Source of the DNA: an uncultured Clostridium sp.
GTDB taxonomy: Bacteria > Bacillota > Clostridia > Lachnospirales > Lachnospiraceae
Length of the DNA: 14,561 nt
Assembly (NCBI GenBank): GCA_900551225.1
Contig: URUZ01000099.1
Span: forward strand, 1-14,561
Direction: 5' to 3'
In this document: positions 1-6,960 of the stretch, piece after piece
Numbering within the stretch: position 1 is the first letter of the stretch
How the letters are laid out: every line of letters begins with the position of its first letter
Position numbers and translations under genes: made by a program
The notes under the pieces: generated by a model
What the model was told of the DNA's origin: nothing
The model's database searches: none
What the model saw: only the letters and a program-made list of their open reading frames with translations

Positions 1-129
1 CCTTTTATTCCTTAAAGAATTTATTATCACTATTATATTACATATTTCCCAGAATCTCAAAGAGAAATTGCAAAATGTTTAGACAAATGTGGAAAAAATA
101 CAGAAAACAGATAAAAAATTTCTTTTTCT

Positions 130-157
130 TTGCAAATTGGGGGAGATATGGTATAAT
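130..157 (+). promoter_or_regulatory. Extended -10 promoter of the pyrH cluster
   Basis: A perfect TATAAT lies at 152-157, preceded by TG at 149-150, which gives an extended -10 (TGN-TATAAT). A weak -35 (TTGCAA at 130-135, 4 of 6 to consensus) sits 16 nt upstream. The DNA before it is strongly AT-rich with A and T runs, as is common upstream of strong SigA promoters. Transcription would start near 163-165 and leave a leader of about 78 nt before pyrH. There is no sign of rpsB or tsf upstream, so pyrH seems to begin its own transcript here. Confidence 0.75.
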
Positions 158-241
158 GTCCACAGTGAGCGGAGTGGCAATATCTGAGCTGTCCATGGCC
201 GCAAACAGCATAATTTTCCACAAGGGAGAAGTTAGCAAACC

Positions 242-946
242 ATGAAAATGAATCGCGTATTCTTAAAATTAAGCGGTGAGGCGCTGGCAGGGCCCAAGCA
301 CACCGGATTCGATGAGGACACTGTAAAGGAGGTTGCGCGCCAGGTTAAGATATCTGTGGACGCAGGCGTCCAGGTGGGTATTGTGATCGGCGGCGGCAAT
401 TTCTGGCGCGGACGCACCAGCGAGGCCATTGACCGTACCAAGGCTGACCAGATCGGCATGCTGGCCACTGTAATGAACTGCATTTACGTATCCGAGATAT
501 TCAGGGGCGCAGGAATGATGACCCAGATTTTGACCCCCTTTGAGTGCGGCTCCATGACAAAGCTGTTCTCCAAGGACCGTGCAAACAAGTATTTTGAGAA
601 GGGTATGGTGGTATTTTTTGCAGGAGGAACAGGACATCCCTATTTTTCCACGGACACCGGCATTTCCCTGCGGGCGATTGAGATGGATGCGGACTGCATT
701 CTGCTGGCCAAGGCCATTGACGGCGTATACGACAGCGATCCCAAGATCAATCCGGACGCCAAGAAGTACGATAAGATCTCCATTCAGGAGGTAATTGACA
801 AGCAGCTTGCCGTGGTGGACCTGACCGCTTCCATCATGTGCATGGAGCAGAAGATGCCCATGGCAGTATTCAGCTTAAATGAGCCGGACGGCATAGCAAA
901 CGCCATGCAGGGCAGGATAAACGGAACGGTTGTCACTGCGGAGTAG
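242..946 (+). CDS. pyrH: UMP kinase (uridylate kinase)
   Basis: Cytoplasmic kinase that converts UMP to UDP with ATP, the committed step to UTP and CTP. The 234 residues match the usual family length (about 235-245). The amino acid kinase fold is shown by the N-terminal LKLSGEAL (residues 8-15), the glycine-rich GGGNFWRGR (50-58) and the nucleotide-binding loop KAIDGVYDSDP (157-167). The ATG at 242 is preferred over one at 248 because AGGGAG at 223-228 is already 13 nt away. Bacterial PyrH is a hexamer activated by GTP and inhibited by UTP; that is family knowledge. The gene heads the cluster, 59 nt before frr, an order conserved in many bacteria. Confidence 0.97.
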   Translation: MKMNRVFLKLSGEALAGPKHTGFDEDTVKEVARQVKISVDAGVQVGIVIGGGNFWRGRTSEAIDRTKADQIGMLATVMNCIYVSEIFRGAGMMTQILTPFECGSMTKLFSKDRANKYFEKGMVVFFAGGTGHPYFSTDTGISLRAIEMDADCILLAKAIDGVYDSDPKINPDAKKYDKISIQEVIDKQLAVVDLTASIMCMEQKMPMAVFSLNEPDGIANAMQGRINGTVVTAE

Positions 947-957
947 CATTTTATAAC
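930..957 (+). promoter_or_regulatory. Candidate internal promoter ahead of frr
   Basis: TTGTCA at 930-935 and TATAAC at 952-957 each match the SigA consensus at 5 of 6 positions and are separated by 16 nt. The -35 lies in the last codons of pyrH and the -10 just after its stop. A start near 964 would give frr a leader of about 42 nt. This rests on motif matching alone and chance matches occur. Confidence 0.4.
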
Positions 958-1005
958 ACGATCAATGAAATTTGCGGCAGACCGCCGTATGAGCAGGAGG
1001 AACGT

Positions 1006-1557
1006 ATGGAAGAATTGAAAAAATATGAGGACAAGATGAATAAGACACTGGATGTTCTGCTGGATGATTTTGGAACGATCCGCGCCGGACGCGCCAACCC
1101 CCATGTGCTGGACAAGCTGAAAGTGGATTACTACGGAACACCAACCCCCATTCAGCAGGTGGGCAACCTTTCCGTTCCCGAGGCCAGAATGATCGTGATC
1201 CAGCCCTGGGAGAAGGCCCTGTTAAAACCGATTGAGAAGGCGATCCTGACCTCTGACCTGGGCATCAATCCCACCAATGACGGCAACTGCATCCGCCTGG
1301 TTTTCCCGGAGCTGACGGAGGACCGCAGAAAGAGCTTGTCCAAGGACATTAAGAAAAAAGGCGACCAGGCCAAGGTTGCCATGCGCAATATCCGCCGCGA
1401 TGCCAACGAGGCATTTAAGAAGATGGAGAAGGCCGGCGATATGTCTGAGGACGATGTGAAGCTGGCTACTGAGAAGATGCAGAAGCTGACAGACAAGATG
1501 ACCGACAAGGTAGATCAGGCTGTGGAGACAAAGACCAAGGAGATTATGACTGTTTAA
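1006..1557 (+). CDS. frr: Ribosome recycling factor
   Basis: RRF works with EF-G to split post-termination ribosomes so the subunits can be reused. The 183 residues match the family length (about 185). The ends form the three-helix bundle: the N-terminal helix includes GTIRAGRANP (23-32), and the charged C-terminal helices include MRNIRRDANE (126-135), whose Arg residues contact the 50S subunit in characterised RRFs. The small beta/alpha domain lies between (about 33-105). Start choice is clear: AGGAGG ends at 1000, 5 nt before the ATG. The gene follows pyrH as in most bacteria, and may also have its own promoter at 930-957. Confidence 0.97.
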   Translation: MEELKKYEDKMNKTLDVLLDDFGTIRAGRANPHVLDKLKVDYYGTPTPIQQVGNLSVPEARMIVIQPWEKALLKPIEKAILTSDLGINPTNDGNCIRLVFPELTEDRRKSLSKDIKKKGDQAKVAMRNIRRDANEAFKKMEKAGDMSEDDVKLATEKMQKLTDKMTDKVDQAVETKTKEIMTV

Positions 1558-1570
1558 TTAAGGATACGGC

Positions 1571-1602
1571 AGGGGGCAGGTGACATCCTGCTCCTTGTTT
1601 GT
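1571..1602 (+). terminator. Hairpin with T-rich tail between frr and uppS
   Basis: GGGGCAGG (1573-1580) pairs with CCTGCTCC (1587-1594) around a 6-nt loop, with one G-T wobble. Outer A-T and G-T pairs extend it to 10. TTGTTTGT follows at 1595-1602. It resembles a weak intrinsic terminator or attenuator that would lower expression of uppS and later genes relative to frr. The interrupted T tract suggests partial readthrough rather than a full stop. Confidence 0.4.
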
Positions 1603-1662
1603 ACGCGGTGAAAGCCGGCGGTACTTGATCCCCAAAGGACTAAATGATAAAGGTGATATGAG

Positions 1663-2385
1663 ATGGCATTAGATGAAAATATGGTAATTCCACAACACGT
1701 GGCCCTGATTCTGGACGGCAACGGCAGGTGGGCTAAGAAACGCGGCCTGCCCCGGACCCTGGGACATAAGGAGGGCTGTGTCACCGTGGAAAAGACAGTG
1801 GAGATTGCGGCCCGCTTAGGAATCCGCTATCTGACGGTATATGGGTTCTCCACGGAGAACTGGAAGCGTTCCGCCGACGAGGTGGGGGCGCTGATGCAGC
1901 TGTTCCGCTATTACATGGTGCGTCTGCTTAAGATTGCTTCCGCTAATAACGTGCGGGTGAAGATGATCGGAGACCGTACCAGATTTGCGCGGGATATCAT
2001 AGAGGGTATTAACCGCCTGGAGTCAGAGACCCGGGACAACACGGGGATGACCTTTGTGATTGCCGTGAACTACGGCGGGAGAGACGAGATACGCCGGGCA
2101 GCGGCCAAGCTGGCCAAAGACTGCGTACAGGGCAAGGCCGACCCGGACCAGATCGACGAGGCCATGTTCGCCTCCTATCTGGACAGCGCAGGAATGCCGG
2201 ACCCGGATCTGCTGATCCGTACCAGCGGAGAGCTGAGGCTGTCCAATTATCTGCTGTGGCAGCTGGCTTACACGGAGATATACGTCACAGACTGTCTGTG
2301 GCCTGATTTTGATAAAGAGGAATTGGAAAAGGCCATTGTGCAATATAATAGCAGAGAGCGGCGATTTGGCGGATTGAAAGCATAG
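1663..2385 (+). CDS. uppS: Isoprenyl transferase (undecaprenyl diphosphate synthase)
   Basis: Cis-prenyltransferase that adds isopentenyl diphosphate units to farnesyl diphosphate to build the C55 lipid carrier for peptidoglycan and other wall polymers. Visible motifs are HVALILDGNGRWA (12-24) with catalytic Asp18, YGFSTENW, and DLLIRTSGELRLSN (182-195). Arg186, Arg192, Ser194 and Glu205 align by eye with the diphosphate- and magnesium-binding residues Arg194, Arg200, Ser202 and Glu213 of the E. coli enzyme. Length (240 residues) is normal. AGGTGAT at 1651-1657 supports the ATG at 1663; the ATG at 1658 is in another frame. The product chain length cannot be proven from sequence, but the place between frr and cdsA is the classic uppS position. 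Confidence 0.96.
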   Translation: MALDENMVIPQHVALILDGNGRWAKKRGLPRTLGHKEGCVTVEKTVEIAARLGIRYLTVYGFSTENWKRSADEVGALMQLFRYYMVRLLKIASANNVRVKMIGDRTRFARDIIEGINRLESETRDNTGMTFVIAVNYGGRDEIRRAAAKLAKDCVQGKADPDQIDEAMFASYLDSAGMPDPDLLIRTSGELRLSNYLLWQLAYTEIYVTDCLWPDFDKEELEKAIVQYNSRERRFGGLKA

Positions 2386-2432
2386 AGCGGGCCTGCTGAT
2401 GATAAAACAGAGAATGCGGAAAGGAGAACACC

Positions 2433-3233
2433 ATGTTCACAACACGGTTAATCAGCGGAATCATACTGGTAGCCATTGCCATTGTGGTGGTAGGTCAGGG
2501 CGGCGCCCTGTTGTTTGCTGTCACAGCGGCCATTTCCCTGGTAGGGCTCTTTGAATTGTACCGCGTGCTGGATATTCACAAAAAGCCTTTGGCATGGATT
2601 GGTTATCTGACTGCGGTGTCCTATTATGGAATCCTGTGGTTTGAGGGGCTGCAGTACATTATTCTGATGGTCATTGTTTCGCTGATGTTCCTGTTGGCAG
2701 TGTATGTATTTACATTTCCAAAGTATAAGACCGAGGAGATAACCGGCGCCTATTTCGGCGTGTGCTATGTACCGGTTATGCTGTCCTTTATCTATCAGAC
2801 CAGGACCATGCACGATGGGGCTTTTCTGGTCTGGTTGATATTCTTAAGCTCCTGGGGCTGCGATACCTGTGCCTACTGTTCGGGGATGCTCTTTGGCAGG
2901 CATAAGCTGGCTCCGGTGCTGAGCCCTAAGAAATCCATCGAGGGCGCTGTGGGCGGCGTTGTGGGCGCCGCAATTCTGGGGTTTGTGTTTGCCCTTTTGT
3001 TCGGCAGCCATATGAACAATATTGGGAACCCCATTGTGGCCTGCACCGCAGCCTGCGCGATATCGTCCGTACTCTCCCAGATCGGGGATCTGGCGGCCTC
3101 TGCCATCAAGAGGAATCACAATGTGAAGGACTACGGACATCTGATCCCCGGACACGGCGGAATAATGGACCGGTTTGACAGCATGATTTTTACAGCTCCA
3201 GCCATTTATTTTGCCTTGACATTTTTAAAATAA
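2433..3233 (+). CDS. cdsA: Phosphatidate cytidylyltransferase (CDP-diglyceride synthase)
   Basis: Integral membrane enzyme that makes CDP-diacylglycerol from phosphatidate and CTP, the branch point for anionic phospholipids and phosphatidylethanolamine. The 266 residues are mostly hydrophobic and form roughly eight membrane segments. The family signature near the C-terminus is intact at residues 223-249: Ser223, Lys226-Arg227, Lys232-Asp233, His241-Gly-Gly, Asp246-Arg-Phe-Asp249. AAGGAG at 2421-2426 lies 6 nt before the ATG. The gene sits 47 nt after uppS and 14 nt before dxr, so it is almost certainly co-transcribed with both. Confidence 0.96.
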   Translation: MFTTRLISGIILVAIAIVVVGQGGALLFAVTAAISLVGLFELYRVLDIHKKPLAWIGYLTAVSYYGILWFEGLQYIILMVIVSLMFLLAVYVFTFPKYKTEEITGAYFGVCYVPVMLSFIYQTRTMHDGAFLVWLIFLSSWGCDTCAYCSGMLFGRHKLAPVLSPKKSIEGAVGGVVGAAILGFVFALLFGSHMNNIGNPIVACTAACAISSVLSQIGDLAASAIKRNHNVKDYGHLIPGHGGIMDRFDSMIFTAPAIYFALTFLK

Positions 3234-3247
3234 ACAGGAGATGAAGC

Positions 3248-4399
3248 ATGAAGAAAATTGCTATTCTGGGTTCCACCGGTTCTATCGGCACCCAGACGCT
3301 GGAGATTGTAAGATTACAGAAGGATATGCAGGTAACTGCGCTGGCGGCAGGCAGCAATATCACGCTGCTGGAGCAGCAGATCCGGGAATTCACTCCCGCT
3401 TTGGCCTGCGTGTGGGATGAAGGGAAAGCAGCCGAACTGCGGACTGCGGTGGCGGATCTGGATGTAAAGATTGTGTCCGGCATGGACGGACTGATCCAGG
3501 CGGCTACTGAGCCCCAGGCCGGGATCGTGGTGACCGCGGTGGTGGGCATGATCGGCATCCGGCCCACTATTGCAGCCATGGAGGCAGGGAAGGATATTGC
3601 CCTGGCCAACAAGGAGACACTGGTGACAGCAGGACACATCATCATGCCTCTGGCGAAGAAGAAGGGCGTGAAGATCCTGCCCGTGGATTCTGAGCACTCA
3701 GCCATATTCCAGAGCATCCAGGGATCGGCGGGGAACCAGGTGCACAAGATCCTGCTGACCGCTTCCGGCGGACCCTTCCGCGGGAGGACCAGGGATCAGC
3801 TGGCTCAGGTACAGCTGGAAGATGCACTGAAACATCCCAACTGGTCCATGGGCCATAAGGTGACCATCGACTCCTCCACCATGGTGAACAAAGGGCTGGA
3901 GGTCATGGAGGCCAGATGGCTGTTTGATGTGGATATGGATCAGGTACAGGTAGTGATCCAGCCCCAGAGCATCGTCCATTCCATGGTGGAATACGAGGAT
4001 GGAGCGGTGATTGCACAGATGGGAACGCCGGATATGAAGCTTCCGATCCAGTACGCCCTCTGTTACCCGCAGCGGCGGTATATGCCCGGACCACGGCTGG
4101 ATTTCTGGAAACTGAACCAGATTACCTTTGAACAGCCGGATATGGAGATCTTCCGGGGACTGGGGCTGGCATACGAGGCTGGCCGGGCGGGCGGCTCACT
4201 GCCCACTGTGTTCAACGCAGCCAATGAGCTGGCAGTCAGCTGCTTCCTGAAGAGGCAGATCAGCTATCTGACCATTGTGGATATGATAGAAGGAGCGATG
4301 GAACACCATCAGATAATACAGAATCCGGATGTAGACCAGATTCTGGAGGCGGAACAGGGGGCCTATGAGTATATAAGGGGCAAATGGGCCATAAAATGA
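3248..4399 (+). CDS. dxr: 1-deoxy-D-xylulose 5-phosphate reductoisomerase
   Basis: Second enzyme of the MEP pathway: it rearranges and reduces DXP to 2-C-methyl-D-erythritol 4-phosphate using NADPH and a divalent metal. It is the known target of fosmidomycin. The 383 residues show the NADPH-binding GSTGSIG (8-14), the LANKET motif, metal ligands Asp147 and Glu149 in PVDSEHSAIF, the flexible-loop motif HPNWSMG, and NKGLEVMEA with Glu218/Glu221 in the metal and substrate site. AGGAG lies just upstream in the 14-nt gap after cdsA. With ispG downstream, the cluster encodes two MEP enzymes next to a consumer of the product (uppS). Confidence 0.97.
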   Translation: MKKIAILGSTGSIGTQTLEIVRLQKDMQVTALAAGSNITLLEQQIREFTPALACVWDEGKAAELRTAVADLDVKIVSGMDGLIQAATEPQAGIVVTAVVGMIGIRPTIAAMEAGKDIALANKETLVTAGHIIMPLAKKKGVKILPVDSEHSAIFQSIQGSAGNQVHKILLTASGGPFRGRTRDQLAQVQLEDALKHPNWSMGHKVTIDSSTMVNKGLEVMEARWLFDVDMDQVQVVIQPQSIVHSMVEYEDGAVIAQMGTPDMKLPIQYALCYPQRRYMPGPRLDFWKLNQITFEQPDMEIFRGLGLAYEAGRAGGSLPTVFNAANELAVSCFLKRQISYLTIVDMIEGAMEHHQIIQNPDVDQILEAEQGAYEYIRGKWAIK

Positions 4400-4424
4400 T
4401 GGAAAGAATAAAGGTGAAAGCAGA

Positions 4425-5471
4425 ATGAGTTTTATTGCAGCGGTGCTGATGTTCGGCATCATTATACTAATTCACGAGTTCGGACATTTTCTGTTCGCTA
4501 AGCTAAACGGGATCGGCGTGATCGAATTTTCTCTGGGCATGGGCCCAAGGCTCTGCAGCTTTGAAAAGGGCGGCACGCGTTATTCCATTAAAATACTTCC
4601 CTTCGGGGGCTCCTGCATGATGCTGGGAGAGGATGAAAATGATTCGGATGAATCTGCTTTTAACAATAAGTCCGTGTGGGCCAGAATCTCTGTGGTGGCG
4701 GCAGGCCCTATTTTCAATTTCCTGCTGGCAATGATCCTGTCCATGATCCTGATCGGATTCACCGGCTATGACACCTCCACTGTTATGGATGTGGTAGATG
4801 GATATCCGGCCCAGGCGGCGGGAATTCAGGCAGGGGACGTGGTGACGAAGATCAACGGGCGGAAGATCCATGCCTATAAGGACGTGAATCTGTACACCTT
4901 AACCCACCCGGGTACTACCTTTAAGGTGACCTATGAGCGGCTGGAGGAGGACGGCGTTAAGACCTATACCTCCACCATTGTACCCAAATATTCCCAGGAG
5001 GACCGGTCGTATCTCATGGGAGTGCGTTTTGACGGCGCTCCAAAGCCGGTGCAGAACCCGATGCAGCTGGTGGTTCACAGTATGTATGAGGTGAAATACT
5101 GGATTCAGTATGTATTTGACACCTTCTATATGATGTTCCACGGCGAGGTGTCCTTAAACGATGTCAGCGGCCCTGTGGGAATTCTGTCTGCTATTAACAC
5201 CACAGTGGATGAGGCGGTGCCCTACGGATTTACGGTGGTTCTGCTGATGCTGGTGAATTTCAGCATTCTGCTGAGCGCCAACCTGGGTGTGATGAACCTG
5301 CTGCCCATACCGGCGCTGGACGGCGGACGGCTTGTGTTCCTGGTGATTGAAGCGCTGCGGGGCAAACCCATTGACAAAGAAAAAGAGGGCATGGTCCACA
5401 TGGCCGGCATGATGTTTCTGATGGCATTGATGGTGTTTGTGCTGTTTAATGATGTGCGTAAGTTGTTTTAA
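4425..5471 (+). CDS. rseP: RIP metalloprotease, site-2 protease family
   Basis: Zinc intramembrane protease that cuts membrane-bound substrates such as anti-sigma factors and remnant signal peptides (RseP in E. coli, RasP in Bacillus). The active-site motif HEFGH is at residues 17-21 in the first membrane segment. The third zinc ligand is Asp299 in PALDGGRL near the C-terminal membrane segments. GPIFNF marks the second membrane segment (about 85-112), and a PDZ domain lies about 120-180 (including AAGIQAGDVV). Length 348 is typical of Clostridia and shorter than E. coli RseP, which has two PDZ domains. AAGGTGA at 4411-4417 supports the ATG. Substrates cannot be told from this window. Confidence 0.93.
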   Translation: MSFIAAVLMFGIIILIHEFGHFLFAKLNGIGVIEFSLGMGPRLCSFEKGGTRYSIKILPFGGSCMMLGEDENDSDESAFNNKSVWARISVVAAGPIFNFLLAMILSMILIGFTGYDTSTVMDVVDGYPAQAAGIQAGDVVTKINGRKIHAYKDVNLYTLTHPGTTFKVTYERLEEDGVKTYTSTIVPKYSQEDRSYLMGVRFDGAPKPVQNPMQLVVHSMYEVKYWIQYVFDTFYMMFHGEVSLNDVSGPVGILSAINTTVDEAVPYGFTVVLLMLVNFSILLSANLGVMNLLPIPALDGGRLVFLVIEALRGKPIDKEKEGMVHMAGMMFLMALMVFVLFNDVRKLF

Positions 5472-5487
5472 TGAGAGCTGAGAGAAA

Positions 5488-6582
5488 ATGACAAGAGAAA
5501 ACACAAAAGTAATTCATATAGGGGACCGGGTCATCGGCGGGGGCAATCCTGTGCTGATCCAGTCCATGTGCAACACGAAGACAGAGGATGTGAAGGCCAC
5601 AGTGGAGCAGATTCTGCGGCTGGAGCAGGCCGGATGTGATATCATCCGGGTGGCGGTCCCCACAATAGAGGCCGCTTCTGCTCTGTCCATGATTAAGAAA
5701 CAGATCCATATACCGCTGGTGGCGGACATTCACTTCGACTACCGCCTGGCAGTGGCGTCCATTGAGAATGGAGCGGATAAGATCCGAATCAACCCCGGCA
5801 ATATCGGTTCCAGGGAGCGGATCCAGGCTGTGGTGGACAAGGCGCGGGAATACAATGTTCCCATCCGGGTGGGAGTCAACAGCGGCTCCCTGGAGAAGAA
5901 CCTGACCATGAAATACGGGGGCGTTACCGCAGAGGGAATTGTGGAAAGCGCCCTTGATAAGGTTGCCATCATCGAAGAATTGGGGTATGATAATCTGGTA
6001 ATCAGCATCAAATCCTCGGATGTGATGATGTGTGTCAAAGCCCATGAGCTGATCGCCAGGGAGACCGCGTACCCCCTTCACGTGGGGATCACCGAGTCAG
6101 GCACACTGACCTCCGGCAACATCAAGTCCGCTGTGGGCCTGGGGATCATTTTAAGCCAGGGAATCGGCGACACCATCCGCGTATCCCTCACCGGAGATCC
6201 GGTGGAGGAGGTGAAGTCCGCCAAACTGATCCTGAAGACCCTGGGGCTTCGTAAAGGGGGCATTGAGGTGGTATCCTGCCCCACCTGCGGGCGAACCTGC
6301 ATAGACCTGATCGGTCTGGCAAACCAGGTGGAGACCATGGTGACTGAATTCGACAGCCTGGATATCAAAGTGGCTGTGATGGGCTGTGTGGTCAACGGTC
6401 CCGGTGAGGCCAGAGAGGCGGATCTGGGAGTTGCCGGAGGCATCGGTGAGGGTCTTCTGATCCGAAAGGGAGAGATCCTAAGGAAGGTGCCTGAGGATGA
6501 GCTGCTGAATGCGCTGCACCAGGAACTGGCGGCCATGGCGCTGGAATCCGGCCCCAATGGCCATGCAGCGGATCAATCATAA
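5488..6582 (+). CDS. ispG: 4-hydroxy-3-methylbut-2-enyl diphosphate synthase
   Basis: Penultimate MEP-pathway enzyme: it converts MEcPP to HMBPP with a [4Fe-4S] cluster and reduced ferredoxin or flavodoxin. The TIM-barrel part includes ADIHFDYRLA and RINPGNIG. The cluster ligands are intact: Cys264 and Cys267 (CPTCGR), Cys300 (MGCVVNGPGE) and Glu307. An additional Cys271 lies nearby. Length 364 fits the short two-domain bacterial form. The gap to rseP is only 16 nt and the ribosome site is weak (GAGAG), so translation may be partly coupled to rseP. The stop overlaps the Shine-Dalgarno of the next gene. Confidence 0.96.
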   Translation: MTRENTKVIHIGDRVIGGGNPVLIQSMCNTKTEDVKATVEQILRLEQAGCDIIRVAVPTIEAASALSMIKKQIHIPLVADIHFDYRLAVASIENGADKIRINPGNIGSRERIQAVVDKAREYNVPIRVGVNSGSLEKNLTMKYGGVTAEGIVESALDKVAIIEELGYDNLVISIKSSDVMMCVKAHELIARETAYPLHVGITESGTLTSGNIKSAVGLGIILSQGIGDTIRVSLTGDPVEEVKSAKLILKTLGLRKGGIEVVSCPTCGRTCIDLIGLANQVETMVTEFDSLDIKVAVMGCVVNGPGEAREADLGVAGGIGEGLLIRKGEILRKVPEDELLNALHQELAAMALESGPNGHAADQS

Positions 6583-6594
6583 GGAGGAACCTCA

Positions 6595-6960
6595 ATGCTG
6601 TTTATAGAATACCCAAAATGCTCCACCTGCCAGAAGGCGAAGAAATGGCTGGACGGGAAGGGCGTATCCTATGAGGACCGCCACATTGTGGAGAATCATC
6701 CAACAAAAGAGGAGCTGGAGCGCTGGTCAAGAGAAGGCGGCCTGCCCCTTAAAAAGTTCTTCAATACCAGCGGCTTAAAATACAAGGCGCTGGAGCTGAA
6801 GGACAAACTGCCGGGCATGAGCGAGGATGAGCAGCTGGAGCTTCTGGCCACAGACGGGATGCTGGTGAAGCGCCCCATTCTGGTGGATGGAGACCGGGTG
6901 ATCACGGGGTTTAAGCCTGAGGCCTGGGAGGCATTTTTACATGGCAAAACCGTTTTTTGA
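6595..6960 (+). CDS. ArsC/Spx-family thioredoxin-fold protein
   Basis: A 121-residue protein of the ArsC/Spx/YffB superfamily. YPKCSTCQKAKKWL near the N-terminus carries a CxxC pair (Cys9, Cys12), followed by the family's GLPLKKFFNTSG region (about 50-61) and VKRPIL near residue 90. True arsenate reductases need particular Arg residues and usually sit with arsB or arsR; here there is no ars gene. Spx regulators share the CxxC but contact RNA polymerase through other residues. The safest call is an ArsC-like reductase of unknown substrate, perhaps glutathione- or thioredoxin-linked. AAGGAGG overlaps the ispG stop and lies 7 nt before the ATG. Its last 20 nt overlap polC in another frame. Confidence 0.85.
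   Translation: MLFIEYPKCSTCQKAKKWLDGKGVSYEDRHIVENHPTKEELERWSREGGLPLKKFFNTSGLKYKALELKDKLPGMSEDEQLELLATDGMLVKRPILVDGDRVITGFKPEAWEAFLHGKTVF
6926..6931 (+). promoter_or_regulatory. Ribosome binding site for polC inside the upstream gene
   Basis: GGGAGG lies 9 nt before the polC ATG at 6941, within the last codons of the ArsC-like gene. It fixes the polC start and means ribosomes finishing the upstream gene pass over the polC start, which suggests translational coupling. Confidence 0.65.

Noticed and set aside
38..238. 66-codon minus-strand frame in the AT-rich leader region
   Set aside because: It runs across the clear plus-strand promoter, its middle is Lys/Phe runs from A/T tracts, and it has no ribosome site or family resemblance.
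5446..6081. 211-codon minus-strand frame opposite ispG
   Set aside because: Antisense to intact IspG; composition looks like a shadow and no good ribosome site or family motif is seen.
6595..6960. Arsenate resistance gene arsC
   Set aside because: The family match is real, but no arsB, arsR or acr3 is nearby and the typical arsenate-binding residues were not confirmed.
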